DNA of 64,000 bases from positions 10,671,501 to 10,735,500 of the forward strand of contig CP114489.1 of NCBI GenBank assembly GCA_027186245.1, written 5' to 3'. The translations under genes and the position numbers were made by a program. Shown piece after piece: positions 1 through 12,851 of the stretch (positions are counted from its first letter, which is position 1; each line of letters starts with the position of its first letter). This DNA comes from Coriaria nepalensis. Its lineage: Eukaryota > Streptophyta > Magnoliopsida > Cucurbitales > Coriariaceae. The notes below the pieces were generated by a model. That model did not search any database. It worked only from the letters and a program-made list of their open reading frames with translations, and had not been told where the DNA came from.

Positions 1-783
1 CCATAACCGGAGAGTAGTAGTGGAGGGTGGAGAGGAGACGCTCGTGTTGGATCTCGGGTGGCAGAGACAAGGAGTAAAGGCTTGCGCTAGATCTCGGGCC
101 CACGGAGGATGGGTGGACTGTCGGCAGGCGGAGTGGAAAGGAAAGGGGAGGGGGTGACAGAGAAGTAAGGGGAGTGGATACTGAAGAGGAAAGGGATCGC
201 GATTCATTTTTTTGTTTTTGTTTTAATAATTAATGAAAATAAAGAACTAGTGGGGATTATTTTATTTTATTTTATTTATTTATAGCTAAAGGAATTAGTG
301 GGAATTGAATAAGTAATAAAAAGAGAAGAAAAAAAAATAAAGAAAATAATAAAAAATGAAAATAAAAGGAATTGAACCTTGACTTCTAATAAGCATATTA
401 ACATAAGTAAAATTTATAAACTATTAAATTATTATACATTCCAATTATAAATTTAAATTACATATTATATATTTATTAACTCATTTTTAAAATTTTTAAA
501 AAAATTTCTCTAGCTGCCCAGGTAGCCGCTCGGATGAGATTAGTTCTGCCCGGTTCTTTTAGTATTTGATCTCATTTTTTAGGCGACAACGACACGTATA
601 GTAGAAAATGTGAGTATGAAACATTACGTTATAGCTAAGATATATCATGATTCATGCATATCTTGATCTCCATGGTTTTTTGGTAGAAGATCATCTATCA
701 CGGGAATCTAGCCATCTCAGTCACATGTCCAATGGAGAATGTACACGGCAGAACTACACGTTAATTTTCTCCACCACCATACA

Positions 784-784
784 A

Positions 785-817
<33 letters not shown>

Positions 818-847
818 CATCATTATTATTATTATTATCATCATTAT
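784..847. repeat. (ATT)n microsatellite
   Basis: About twenty ATT/TTA units, with ATC-type interruptions near 818 and 838. The tyrosine- and leucine-rich open frames across it are artefacts of the repeat. Confidence 0.9.
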
Positions 848-984
848 CTATCTATAGTACTGATCTTAACTTCTTAAGGCTAAAGCTATATATCGCATTG
901 GCAAAGTCCCGAGGATTGCAGAAAATTTCCCCTATACTCGCTACATAGATTAAATTTACGTACTGATCTATTTAAGTGAGATCA

Positions 985-985
<1 letters not shown>

Positions 986-1019
<34 letters not shown>
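986..1019. repeat. (CT)n microsatellite
   Basis: Uninterrupted CT dinucleotide run of about 17 units. Similar CT runs occur at 18967-18984, just upstream of the DXS gene, and near 36855-36872, in the leader of the coiled-coil gene. Confidence 0.9.
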
Positions 1020-1021
<2 letters not shown>

Positions 1022-3168
1022 CTGAGTTCTGAATAAGAACAGTTAAACTAGAGCTTCTGGCTCGATGATCCCCTGCCTGGCCTGCATAACAAAAGGGCTT
1101 TGACACTTTTATCATCTAATCTACAACAAGACAAAAGGGCAAGAGAATAAGATCAGGCCCGTTAAAACTCCTGTAATAGTGTAAATGAACCTGCGATACT
1201 ATATAATAGACTAAAATAATAACAATAATAAGAGAGCATACGTCTTGACATTTCTTTAGGGTCTTCCCAAACGTACCTCCTCTGCAACTCTCTCTCACAA
1301 GCGACCTCATACTAACATCATACATGTCATAATTATATACATACAAACAGATACATAAATATAGATCGATATCAAGTTCTGAAAATTTCTTTTTAGACGT
1401 AAAATATATATTTCTTACGTAGTTGGTTTGTAAGCAAACCTTCAAGTTCATTATAAGTTGTATCAAAATCTTTGATTAGAATTCAATCCCTACCGTTGTA
1501 TACATACAGGTGGATGTCACTTAATAGTATAATATTCTATACAAAATCTATGTTTTAAAATGAATCTCAAAATATAAATGTTTTTCTTTATATATATATA
1601 TATATATATATAGATGTAATTAATTTAAACCTCTTTATAAAAATGGGCGGGATCCGGAGACCCTATACTATACTATTAGTAGTTCGTGTACCAATGACGC
1701 CTTAAATTTAATAAATATATAGATAGTATATAATTGAGCAGTGATGGCCGAGATTAATTGTTGTTATTTAATTAAGTAATTAATTGCGGCTCTTAAAAAG
1801 AGTCAGACATACCTAAATTCAATAAAAAAAAATTTTTTTTTTTTTTTTGGTTTTGTGTGTTGACACGTGCGCGATTGTTAGTAGGTTGAAAAGGGACGAT
1901 ACATGGGAAGGAATAGACAAAAGCTGTTGTTGTGGTCAGAAGCCTGCACTCTGCAGGCAGCTTGTAGACCAGTTGCTGCTTTGGCACTGTCCGTTTATTG
2001 CTGGCTAGCTGCTGCAACGTATTCCCTCAATAATAATTTTATAATTATTATTCTGTCACATCACGAGCTATCTAATCAATCTTATGATCTATAAAGCCTT
2101 CATAAATATTGCTCGCAGGAGACTAAGGCTGCCTGCCTACGTGCTTTTGTAACTTTCGTTCCCAACTTATGATATCATATTATACGTAAATCAAAATGCC
2201 TATTGTTGTGTTTGATTGCATGCATGCATATATATAGAATACATTATATATATATATATATATATATGTATGTCACAACCGTAGACCATAAAGCTGTTTG
2301 TCTTGTCCTGTTAGAGGATTCCTCGTCCTTTGTTTGATCCCCATGCATCGAGGCACTTCCACAAACTTATGATCATCCATTTCATACATGAATATAAAAA
2401 ATATTTATCATAAATAATATATATTTATATGATATATCATAATTAAATTAGAATATAATAATATTTATAATAATTATAATAAATTTTAATATATTACGTA
2501 GAACGTAGATTACATGCTACAAGAAATTTTCCACAAAACGTAGATAGCATTTTTAATGCACATAAAACAAATATTGTTCCAGTCCCCCCTTTGGTCTTCT
2601 CCGTTCCGTTCATCATGACCAAAGGCACACTTAATTGATAAGTGATAACGACTCATCAAGATCCCCCGGCCCCCACCTTTTCCATCATGAAACAATGAAC
2701 AACAAGCTGCAGATCTATCCCATTGTTTTGTTTGAGTTCTGCTTCTGTTTTCCCTGTCAGGTCAGTTTCACATCATTTAGTTTTCCTTGTCTCAAGTGTG
2801 GTACTGCCACTGTCTTTCCCTCTACTTATATCAATACCTCTCTTTCTCTCTGCTCTCCCTCTTATCTACTTCTCCACATGTATGTATATATATATATACA
2901 CATCTGACCCAACTTTTGTTTCTCGACAAACCCCCTCCCTTTTTCTCTCTCTCTCTCTCATGTGTAGTTTATTTACTGCCACCAGATCTAACCTCTAAAA
3001 CCTCCATCTTCCCATACAACAACTTTCTTAATATGATCACACTCACAAGCAAAACCCATCAGCCCCTTTCATATATGAACTCATTGAATTCATAATATCA
3101 CCCTTTGCCTCTCCAAAAAGCATACTTGATCATTCAACTAATTCTCTTAATAAGATCAACACTAGGCC

Positions 3169-4242
3169 ATGTCCCTAGATCATAACTTCAATCCTTCTCC
3201 AAACCCGCTTCCAAAACTAGATCCACAAACCCATCAACCCTCTACAAAAGACGGCCGAAAAACAACCCCCTCCTTGACAAATATGACGCCGGACCATCCG
3301 AATTCGCTAAAATGCCCTCGATGCGACTCGCCCAACACCAAGTTTTGTTATTACAACAACTACAGCCTCACCCAGCCACGACACTTCTGCAAGAACTGCC
3401 GCCGTTACTGGACCAAAGGCGGGGCCCTACGCAATGTCCCCGTTGGAGGCGGTTGCCGTAAAAACAAGAAGATGATCAAATCATCCTCCCTTTCTAACAG
3501 TTCCACGCCGGAGAATCTCTCCGGGTTTAAATTCTTCAATGGGTTCTCTCCAGCCGTGGACTTCACACCATCTTTAATCCCTCGCCTTGGGCATAACCCT
3601 TTATCAACCGGGTTGTTTTACAACCAGTTGTCTCCTCATCACCAATTAGGCATAAGTAGTAGTAGTATTACTACTAATCCTCATAATAATGATTCTTTGA
3701 TGGGTTTTAATTATCCAATCCGGACGGCTAATGGTGGTAGTGGGTTCGGAATGAGCGCCTCGTTGAACGTGGATTGTAATCTTGCGTCTTCCATCGAGTC
3801 TCTGAGTTCCATGAATCAAGATCTTCATTGGAAATTACAACAACAAAGATTGTCTATGCTATTTAGCGGAGGAGATAGTACTACTAGCACTAGTATCAGT
3901 ACTACTAAGAAAGACAATTATCACGGGGTTTCTAGTTCGGTTGTTGGTATTGAGAACGATACGCAAAAGTTACAACCGATATTGTTTCGGGAATTAGAGA
4001 ACTCGAAATCGGAGGAGGTTAGGGGTGGTCATGTTGGGAGCAATATTGGAAGGATGGAATTAGGGAGAAGTACGGGAGATCATGATCGCATAGAGACGGA
4101 ATGGTTCTTCGGGCAGTCTTATGCAGGCGGGCCGGTCAGCACTACAGCGCAGATCGATACTAACAGCGAAAATGGCGGTAATGGAATGAGTGGTATTCAT
4201 GTTTTGAATGATTTGCATCCATATAGTCATGCTTTTCCCTAG
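3169..4242 (+). CDS. Dof-type zinc finger transcription factor (Dof5.7-like)
   Basis: Single-exon gene of 357 codons. The Dof domain spans residues 49-101 and carries the CX2CX21CX2C zinc ligands at C49, C52, C74 and C77, with the family core around [19 protein letters not shown] and a basic tail ending GGGCRKNKK. Dof proteins are plant nuclear factors that bind AAAG-core DNA. The proline- and lysine-rich N terminus before the finger, the Ser/Asn-rich middle and the EWFFGQ segment near residue 300 resemble the Dof5.7 branch, from memory of the family. The ATG is the first in frame after an AT-rich leader. The C terminus is low complexity (SSS, TTSTS) and probably activates transcription. The family call is firm; the subgroup is tentative. 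Confidence 0.93.
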   Translation: MSLDHNFNPSPNPLPKLDPQTHQPSTKDGRKTTPSLTNMTPDHPNSLKCPRCDSPNTKFCYYNNYSLTQPRHFCKNCRRYWTKGGALRNVPVGGGCRKNKKMIKSSSLSNSSTPENLSGFKFFNGFSPAVDFTPSLIPRLGHNPLSTGLFYNQLSPHHQLGISSSSITTNPHNNDSLMGFNYPIRTANGGSGFGMSASLNVDCNLASSIESLSSMNQDLHWKLQQQRLSMLFSGGDSTTSTSISTTKKDNYHGVSSSVVGIENDTQKLQPILFRELENSKSEEVRGGHVGSNIGRMELGRSTGDHDRIETEWFFGQSYAGGPVSTTAQIDTNSENGGNGMSGIHVLNDLHPYSHAFP

Positions 4243-6100
4243 ATAATTTACTTAATTAAGGTGTAATATCATGTTCATGATCATTAATTAGAATTGAAAA
4301 CGGAAAATGAATGAATCCCATAGCTAGGTATTGGAATATTGTAATTGTAATTGTAATTGATGTAATGGATCGATGAATATACATTTCCAAATGTAAAAAT
4401 AAATCCGATAATCTTTTATAATGTCACGCTCTTCCCTTCTTTAGGTGGGTTCTACCATTCAAGACTATAACTCTCTTTGTGACCACCTTGGAATGTGGAT
4501 TGGCTATATTAATTTGGATTTTACTTTACAATTAATTATTTTATTTTTATCATCTATTTATTTATTTATTTCTTCTTTATGTTGTTTGTGTTTAGTCGCT
4601 ATATACGATCAGAATTCAGACCTCCTTTTTGCCTCAGTAATGTTTTTTTTTTCTTCTCTTAATTAATGAAGTACTGGTGCCTATACCAGAACTGGGTTTC
4701 AGAATTCAGACATGTTTCTAGGTATATGTTATTATGGAACAATGACAACATTATAATTTATTATTATGACTGAAACTTCAGTTTCTGTTCCAACCAGTGC
4801 ATGCTAACGAGCTAGGATCATGTATCTTTTATCCTAATTCTGATCTGTCTGATTGCTAGAGAGAGAGAAGAAAGCCTTTGCCTTTTCCCCTCTTTGCTGT
4901 CTTTTCACTGTTTTATTCTTTGTTTTTAATTTTCCCCTTTCGTTAAATTAAAAGTAATAAGAAGAAGAACGAAAGGAAGTATCAAGTATGTAGAGTCGGG
5001 CATATACTTTTTTCTTCTATCTTTTCATATTCGGAAGTATCCGAGCTAACTAAGCTATGCAGCGAGGGAACACGTAATAAGTCCGTCCACAACCCTTGGA
5101 AGTTTTTCGAGTGGTTGGATATGAGTGATTCATTGAGTTTTGCTTAAATTCAAATGCATGATATTTTATATTATACTTTAAATTTATTTAGTGATATTAT
5201 GAATTCAATCAATTTTTAAAAATTTATAACTCATTGCCGAATAAGTATAAAGGAATTCCCAAATTTACAAAATAAAAAAAAATAAAAAAGCTTATGTGAA
5301 TAGCAGCAATATGACGTATATGAAGTGAAAAGCTTGTGAGATATGGTTGATGAAGATCAAGTAAGAAATCAATTAAGCAACAACAAACCATGCACGAAGC
5401 AGCATGATCGACGTGAAGTCATGTCAATTTACATGTATACTACTTCAAACCCAGCAAGAAGCTCATGATTGCTTACCTGTTTTTTTTATCTGTTTATTGT
5501 ACGTAAATACTAAATATATATGTGTTTCTATTTATCCTAAACAATACGTATCTACTTTAGGTTAATCAGCCATTAATTACTTACACTCATCACGATATAC
5601 ATATAAATGGTATTATTTCAAGTTGTCACAATCATCACAAGATTAGTTAGGGTTTTATCTTCGCCCTAATATTTTGAATTAGATAGCCTCAAATTACGAT
5701 TACCATTACGATTCAATTATATCAATATTCACTTAATAGTAAAAAAATAGTGACGTAGCTTAATTATAGTTATTTGGAGTATATGAGGATAAATTAAGAA
5801 TGAATTAAATGTAATGTAATTAACTAATTAGGTGACCGAATAACTTGTTCACACGTCATCCGGATTCATCAAACTCATCAAATACCGCAAAACACTAGAT
5901 TCGCATCCCCCTTTTTGATAAATGGGACACCCATCTCCCCAAAAAGCAATCAATAATTTCAACAAAAAAAACAAAAGTAAAAAATAAAAGAAGTTTTCCA
6001 TTCATATATCACTCTATTTCCTAACGTGTAAGCGCACGAAACCAATTAAAAACAGCCACGTATATTTCTTACCCCACACCATCACAGATGTTAAGAAAAC
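4243..6100. other. Spacer between Dof and the FAR1-ALDH6 relic
   Basis: AT-rich sequence with no supported gene. It holds the Dof 3' untranslated region (a short ATTGTAATTGTA repeat near 4340) and unremarkable intergenic DNA. The first in-frame codons of the short open frames here are GTG or TTG and resemble nothing known. Confidence 0.6.
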
Positions 6101-7310
6101 GCGTGGCGCGTGGTTGGGAACTTTACTAAATCGATTGCTATTGCCCTCGGCGATACAACAAGTCAGGTGGGTGGCACGATCAAAAATTATTATTATTTTC
6201 CTTTTGTCCAGGCCAACGTAAAAAAAATTTGTTCTAAATTTTCCCTCGTTTCCTCATTTTCCCGGCAAACGGAAGAGGTGCTTGAATGTGAATTTCAAAG
6301 CTTCTTTCTCAAGGTAATCAATTCCGGGTTACTTTTTTCATTTCGATCTTTCGTTTTCCTTTTTTCTGATTTTTTAGATCCATTGTCACTCACACTTCGA
6401 TTTGTTGATCTCTTAGGTTGCGAGGTTTGAGCCGATTTTCTGATTCCGGATTTCTTTTTGGGCTTTCGTAATCAATTTAGGGCTCTAGTGCAATTTTGAC
6501 TTCCCGATCAGTTCGCTGCCCGATCAGGTAATTTTTCTATTTCGCATTTTATTTTTTATTTGTAGTTGTTAAGTACGAGTCAAAATTGGTTGGAAGGAGG
6601 GAAATTAGGGAGGTATCTTCAGAGATCATGCTTTGTAAGTGAATTATTTCGAGTAGGAGCTAAGCATTTGTCAAGTTTTGTAATTATGTAAAGGTTGGAG
6701 TGATATATGGTGGTGTCATGTTCAAAATGTGTTTTTTTCTACTTGCAGGTTGCATAATTTAGATAGTTGATTGAGTTGTGGATTTTAGGGGTTTCTATTG
6801 TTATTAAATCATGTTCGTGTTCTCTCCATTGTATGTAAAGTTATTATTAGATCAGTTAGAAGATTGAATTTTATCCTCCTTGCAGCTTATAAGATATATG
6901 GATGTGCCGTAAGTGAAGATAAAATCTAGAGTATTAAGAGAGGAGGGATATTTTGCCGAAATTGGAAACTTCAGTGTTATTGATGAATTATAGAAGGCAC
7001 CCAGGTAATGGGGATGGAGCTGTTTATGATTTTGCTTCACCCTTTTCTGCACTTTTAATTGGTCATGCATGTTCTTACTTCATCAGAGACAGTTACTAGT
7101 CACATCCCTTCTTATCAATCTATGCTTCTTTGCTTCTAACAAGTCTTTAGTCATGTAATATGAGAAGCTCCCATTTTCTATCTGTATAAATCTTATTTTA
7201 TTGTATTTTTGGATCTTCCATCTAAGGGCTTTCCTGTTAAACAGAAAGTAGCCTAGATCTCCATTTTTTTAGGATTTCTTTTCATATTAGTCTATCTCTA
7301 TTTGTAGGCA
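6100..7310 (+). other. Probable 5' leader and leader intron of the FAR1-ALDH6 gene
   Basis: Non-coding. A CTCAAG/gtaatc donor near 6314 and a tttgtag acceptor at 7301-7307, immediately before the ATG at 7311, fit a 5' UTR exon plus a leader intron of about 1 kb. This is inference from splice-like sites only; no transcript evidence is available. Confidence 0.35.
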
Positions 7311-9641
7311 ATGGAGACACACAATCAAACAGAGCATACTGAACAGAAAAAGATCCCTCCTCAACCTGCAACATTTCAAGATCGGGAAGACCTCATTACA
7401 TATGCTCATGACTTTGGTGCTAGTCAAGGATATGTTGTGACCATTAAGAAGTCTAGGAAGGAAAGAAGTGTCATTCTTGGTTGTGACAGGGGAGGTGTAT
7501 ATCGCAATAGGCGTAAGATTGATGACAGTAAGCGCAAACGGAAAGCAAGTTCACGCCTTATAAATTGCCCTTTTGAAGCCATTGGAAAAAAGGAAGGTGA
7601 TTTATGGGGTGCTTACCATTAAGAATGAAGAGCACAACCATGGGCCCTTGAAAGATATGTCAGAACATCCTTATAGCTGTCGCTTTACTGAGGAAGAGGT
7701 TAGGAAAATTAAGATGATGATAGAAGCCGGTGTAAAACCTTGTCAAGCGCTTAAAGCTCTCAAGCAAAGTAATCCGGAGCTGCTGTCAACACCGAGGCAC
7801 TTATATAACCTTAAGGCTAAGATTAGACAGGGAAACTTATCAGGTCAGACCTCTTCCATAGCTTTCTGAAACCCTGATAGAATGATTTCTTTCTAGAAGA
7901 AAACGAATGGTTGCTTTCTGATAAAAATGACAGATGTGTTAGTTATTTTCAGTCCTACCTTTATTAGGTGACCTTCAGATTAGAGTCTATTATACTTTTT
8001 TCCAAAACTTCCGACAAATTGAAAATGCAGAAAAAATGGTTTTGCAGAGAAAAGTCTTGCTTTGTGGAGACCGAATAGATCTATTCCAGTGAATGCTTCT
8101 GCTAACCTAAATGGAGATGCAGCAAATGAAAACAACCGGCCGGTACACTTTAATATGAAAAGGATTTTTTCACACCTGATGTGCTCTTCCTTCTTTAACT
8201 GGTCTTTCTCTCTCTCGCGTCAAAGGAATTGGATTTTGTAACTCAACTTAGCTGAAATTGTTGCTGAAGGTTCCAAATTTTATTGGTGGGAAATGGACTC
8301 ACAGAGCTGTTCATCGGTTGATGTTATAGATCCTGTGAGCTCTATACTCCATATCAACTCATTTACTTTGTGAGGTTGTTTATCTCTGTTGTGATGCCAA
8401 TACATTTTTTATTTGGTCAGGCAACACAAGAAGTTGCTTCTCAAGTTCCCTTATCAACTTATGATGAATTTAAAGCTGCTGTAGACGCAGCAAAGAAAGC
8501 TTTTCCTTTGTGGAAGAACACCCCTATTAACTCTCGCCAACATATTATGTTCAAGCTCCAAGAGCTCATCCGTAGAGATATTGTCAGTAAATTATATATT
8601 TTTTGTATCCTCATTTACTTCCCACTTTGATGTTAATATGACTACATTTTTTTCATTCAGGATAAACTTGCAGTCAATATTGCTATAGAACAAGGGCAGA
8701 CATGGAAGGGTGCTCAAGGGGATGTGCTTCATAGTTTAGGTTAGTCTTTGAATTTGTTTCTTATAAAAAATTCTAATCATTATTGTCCAAAGCTCTTAAG
8801 GTCAATCTCCTAACATTTTTGTATTGCTCAGAGGTGATTGAACATTCTTGTAGAATGGCGGCTTTGCAAATGGGGGAGTTCATTCCTTATATGCCTAATG
8901 GAATTGACACATATTCCATGAGAGAACCGCTTGGCGTTTGTGCTGGGATATGCCCCTACAATTTTCCGTCAGTGGTTTCCTTTTGGGTAAGGCAGCCTTG
9001 CTTCTTTCTTGATCTCATCTCAGATAAAAGGTGGCTGGTTTAGCATTGACAAAGTTAATTTGTACCATGCTTGTTTAGGGTAAGATGTTAATCCTTTGAT
9101 GCATTGCATCCAACTAGTGAGGACTTAGCATGACTTCTTGGAGTTTTTCTCTCTTTTCTGAGATTTTGCAGATGTTTCCAATTGCAGTTACATGTGGCAA
9201 CACATTTATCCTAAAGGCATGTGAAAAAAACCCGGGTACTTTTTGCTTTTGAAACCAGCCCTGTTTTTATAATTGCTGTTCCCACTATTTCACTTTGTCT
9301 TACCCTTTTTTCACCTTATCATTTTCAATGGACTAATAAAGTTTTATATCTAGGGGCGTCAATGATACTTGCAGCACTAGCAATGGAGGCTGGTCTGCCT
9401 GATGGTGTCCTAAATGTTGTTGATGGTACCGATGTAAGATTACAAACTTATTATGTGAACTCTCTTTGTGACTAATGGTTTGTGAAATTTTTACATACTA
9501 TATTATATCCAAATTTCATATGATTAATCTAATCCATTTCTTCTGGTTACATAACAATTTGGGCAGGATATTACGGATATTTTGGACTATATCTGCGATG
9601 ATGAAGATATAAAAGCTATAGCTTTTGTTGGTTCAGATACT
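7311..9641 (+). pseudogene. FAR1-domain/ALDH6 (methylmalonate-semialdehyde dehydrogenase) chimera, 3' truncated and frame-broken
   Basis: Exons by eye: 7311-7843, 8048-8142, 8270-8334, 8421-8582, 8661-8739, 8832-8986, 9172-9235, 9354-9433, 9567-9641. The first encodes a FAR1/FHY3-type DNA-binding domain (GCDRGG, INCPFE and EEHNHGP carry the Cys/His ligands). Exon 2 continues in phase into linker, and later exons encode an ALDH6 N-terminal half (VPNFIGGKW, ATQEVASQVPL, REPLGVCAGICPYNFP, AMEAGLPDGVLN, ICDDEDIKA). ALDH6 is the mitochondrial CoA-acylating enzyme of valine and pyrimidine breakdown. Two lesions are visible: one extra G in the G run 7606-7609 shifts frame inside the FAR1 domain, and bases are missing near 8297. 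Nothing after 9641 continues the enzyme, so the region with the catalytic Cys is absent. Called a pseudogene; splice phases agree throughout, so the fusion predates the decay. Confidence 0.8.
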
Positions 9642-10124
9642 GTAAGTCACTCTCATTTGCTGCCAATTGCTCACCAATTAGTCTAGAAGCCTGGATACTT
9701 TATAGGGTTTCCTACCCAATGTTTTTTTTTTATAAATAGTATTATTGAGCTGACACGGGAAATAATTGTGTAGTGTGTAACCACTTTTCGATTTGCGTGT
9801 GCCTAAGGTCCGGGGATCAATAACCTGTTGTGAGATGGATTTGGTTTCAATCCGACCGATCAAAGATTAATGTAACGGAAATTGATTAAAAATTAATTTT
9901 AATTATTAATTATTTAATATTTTTATTTAGTTATTTTATAAAAAAGAAAAAGAGGAAAAAAATTTATTTAATTTTATATATTTATTGATGTTAAAGTTTT
10001 ATAAATATGATAGTGATTGAGTAAAAATTTAAAAAATAAAAGGGAAAAGAAAAGAAAAATCAAAATGGATCAATGAAAATATTTTATCTCATATTTTTTA
10101 TATAAATTTTCAACGATTTACCTT

Positions 10125-10164
<40 letters not shown>

Positions 10165-10586
10165 TTCATTTGTTATGATTAAATCTCTAGTAAATTCATT
10201 GTATGAGATTAAATTATTATCAAATTATAAGTAGCTCTTAATTTTGTCTCATCCTAAATTTGTATGTTCATGACAACACAGGCACCAACCGTTTTGTGTT
10301 TTCTTTTGTTGTTTTATCTGATTATTAAGAATCAAAATTATGAATGTTTTTTTTTTCTTACTGTTTTCACATATGAAATTGATTGATATTAGTACGTTTG
10401 ATTGTAATTATCTTGTGAATCGAATGTTAGAATATTAATCAAATATCTTGTCCATTAATTGTTTCACGTGGCTAAGTTTGTTCCGTTGTTCTTATTTGAC
10501 TTTCTTAATTTAGAGATTAATAAGATATTTAGCTGGATATTTCCAAATACATTGTGGGAGAGCTAGAGGAATCTCAAACAGAGCAG

Positions 10587-10626
<40 letters not shown>

Positions 10627-11541
10627 CATAGCATAAGCTAACGAGTAAGTAAGTTAAGATGCCTAACTTAATCTTATACTGTAGATTATACAACAAGTTG
10701 GGTTATTAATAATAATAACTAATTATCAAGGACACTATTCGTTAAGTATATTAATGCTATTGCCTAAAACGATGTCGTTATGTAACTTTAAATGTTTTTT
10801 AAGTATAAAATCACCGAAAGTCTTTAACTATGTAACTTTCATTTGGGATGAGTCACTTGGATGAGGTATTTTAAGCTCATTTCACATTTATAAAATTTAA
10901 AAAAAAAAAAAAAAAAAGTCAACAATTCATGACGTGGCTTAATCGTATATAATATTATGTTATACTCATATTTTAATTCTAGTAATGCAAATTTCAAACT
11001 TAAGCAAGTTATTATAATTATCTTAATAAGTTGATATTTTTTTTTTTTTTATATATTTATTATAAAACTTACTAAAAGAACCCAAATACTTGTGTAATGT
11101 ATGGTTCTGTTCTCATTTTTGACTTAAATGGTAAAGTCTAATAATTGATTCTTAGATAAACTAACACGTATGTATATAATTTTTTATTTTGTATTCACCT
11201 CATGCCTTGAATGGTTCGATTTTAATTGTACTTATATATATGTTTCATGTTTAAAACGTGCATGGATTTTATTACACTATTTAATGATCTAAATCTAAAT
11301 TATTTGACTAATCTAGTATGATATGTGTGAGATAATCAATCTAGCATATGGATATATATACTAAACTTGATATCTATGAACAGTTTTTTTTTCCAAAGGT
11401 TATTGTATTCTGCAGTGAATGATCATGAGGAGATATTTGATTTAAATTAGTAGTTGTTTGTATCTTAAGTAACGAAAGAAGAACTGCTGATTTAACACTT
11501 CAATGGGATTTCAAATAGAATATCTAATTAATTAGTCTTAT
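9642..11541. other. AT-rich spacer after the truncated ALDH6
   Basis: No coding sequence recognised. The first bases look like the start of the next ALDH6 intron, but no further ALDH6 exon follows. The stretch holds (AT)n at 10128-10161, a hexameric (CATATA)n tract at 10587-10630 and several homopolymer runs. Whatever removed the ALDH6 3' half left no clear junction signature that I can see. Confidence 0.55.
10587..10630. repeat. (CATATA)n minisatellite-like tract
   Basis: About seven tandem copies of a 6-bp unit, ending in two degenerate ACATA units. Confidence 0.85.
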
Positions 11542-12628
11542 GTAGTTAAAGGGTTCCATCAACATCCCGGTCTTAACTACACCGAGATGTGTAGCCTCGT
11601 GGTAAAGCCTATCACTATTTGAACCATCATTTCCCTTTGTCATTATGAAAGACCGGTCCTTATGTCAACTAGACGTTAACAATGCGTTCCTACATGATGA
11701 CTTAACCGAGGACCTTTATATGGCTCGACCTTCCGACTTTGTTGAACTCATCCCCTCCACACACGTTTGTCATCTTTAGTATTATTTATATGATCTAAAA
11801 CAAGCTCTGCGAGCCTGGTATCATGCGCTAAGTGTTGCTCTTCTCACTCTTGGGTTTATTCAAGCCAAGTCTAATGCCTTGTGAGTGACTTATCTTTCAT
11901 TGAGCCGACTATATTACATATTTTCTTATTTATGTTGATGACCTTCTCACTGCGGTGACTTACATCTCATTTCTTAGTTAGTGGGCCGATTGAGTTCCCT
12001 CTTATCACTTAAGGATCTCGGGTTGCTGACTTTCTTCCTCGGAGTTGAGGTTGTCACTTATTCCAAGGGCATCCTTCTAAGTCAACAAAAGTACATCTCA
12101 GACATCTTATGTCATCATCAGATGGCCGAGGCTCATCCTATCACCACTCCGATGTTGCCCAAGCAGTTATTGTCTACGACATCTCGCATGTTTGTCACTA
12201 ATACAATGGCCAACCGCCAGCTTGTTGCTTCTCTACAATACTTGACGCTCACTCAGCCTGACATTACTTTTCTTATCAACTGCTTGGCTTAGTTCATGCA
12301 AAATCCACTCACTTTTTTGAAATTACTGCTTATTATGATGCTGATTGGGTTAGTAATCTTGATGATAGCTCATCTATGTCAACTTTCTTATCTTTCTTGG
12401 TCCTAATCCAATTACGTGGAGTATACAGAAGCAATGTGTAGTAGCTTGTTCTTTAACTAAGGCCACATATCACGCACTCACTTATACTACGGACAAATTA
12501 TGGTGGATTCTCAATCTCTTCTCTGAACTATCCATTCCCCTTCGTTCACCATCATCGTTCTTTTGTGATAACATCGATGCAACTCAACTATCTCTTAATT
12601 CAATTATGCACTCTTGCATATAGCAAAT
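11542..12628 (+). mobile_element. Old Ty1/copia pol relic, 5' part (RT and start of RNase H)
   Basis: Conceptual translation on the plus strand gives degraded copia polymerase. There is VKGFHQHPGLNYTE near 11545, a QLDVNNAFLHDDL block near 11670, DLKQALRAWYHAL near 11795, and an RT active site YVDD encoded at 11931-11942. PKQLLSTT-like and LTQPDITF segments and a DADWVSNLDD RNase H block near 12335 follow. Several stop codons and frame changes show it is long dead. No gag or integrase portion and no LTR was recognised. The relic is interrupted at 12628 by a younger element and resumes at 17571. Confidence 0.85.
12624..12628. repeat. Target-site duplication (left copy), CAAAT
   Basis: The 5-bp sequence CAAAT abuts the left LTR and is repeated exactly at 17566-17570 after the right LTR. 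Five base pairs is the usual copia integration footprint. Confidence 0.9.
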
Positions 12629-12841
12629 TGTTGTGCAGGAGGGAAAAAATTTGATATTCTTCTATATATCAAAGATACAACTTAGAAGGGCTATATATAA
12701 CCTGTACATGAAGTTAATTTTGGAAGAAACTAATCACACTTTTTTAGGCTACAATCTTGGATGATTTATAATCAAATAAACTAAATTGGTAACTAGAATA
12801 TTTTATTTCTATAATTACTCTTTCAACAACTCACGTCAATA
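12629..12841 (-). repeat. 3' LTR of the copia element
   Basis: Plus-strand ends are TGTTGTGC and CGTCAATA; this is the 3' LTR because the element runs on the minus strand. It is seven bases longer than its partner, mainly from a small insertion near 12760. Confidence 0.92.
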
Positions 12842-12842
12842 C

Positions 12843-12851
12843 TCCCCCTCA
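12843..12851 (-). other. Polypurine tract of the copia element
   Basis: GAGGGGGAG on the minus strand, one base from the 3' LTR: the expected plus-strand DNA primer. Confidence 0.85.

Larger units (their letters stand above)
1..3168. other. AT-rich spacer and Dof upstream region
   Basis: No gene can be supported here; the open frames are short and low in complexity. The first 190 bases are G/C-richer than the rest and read like the edge of something cut by the window start, but I recognise nothing in them. The region holds an (ATT)n tract with ATC interruptions near 784-847, (CT)n at 986-1019, (TA)n at 1589-1612 and 2245-2268. A TATA-rich stretch followed by CT-rich sequence at about 2880-2960 is a plausible core promoter and leader for the Dof gene, but this is inference only. 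Confidence 0.55.

Noticed and set aside
1..190. G+C-richer start of the window as a coding exon
   Set aside because: No frame gave a recognisable peptide, and the segment is cut by the window edge.
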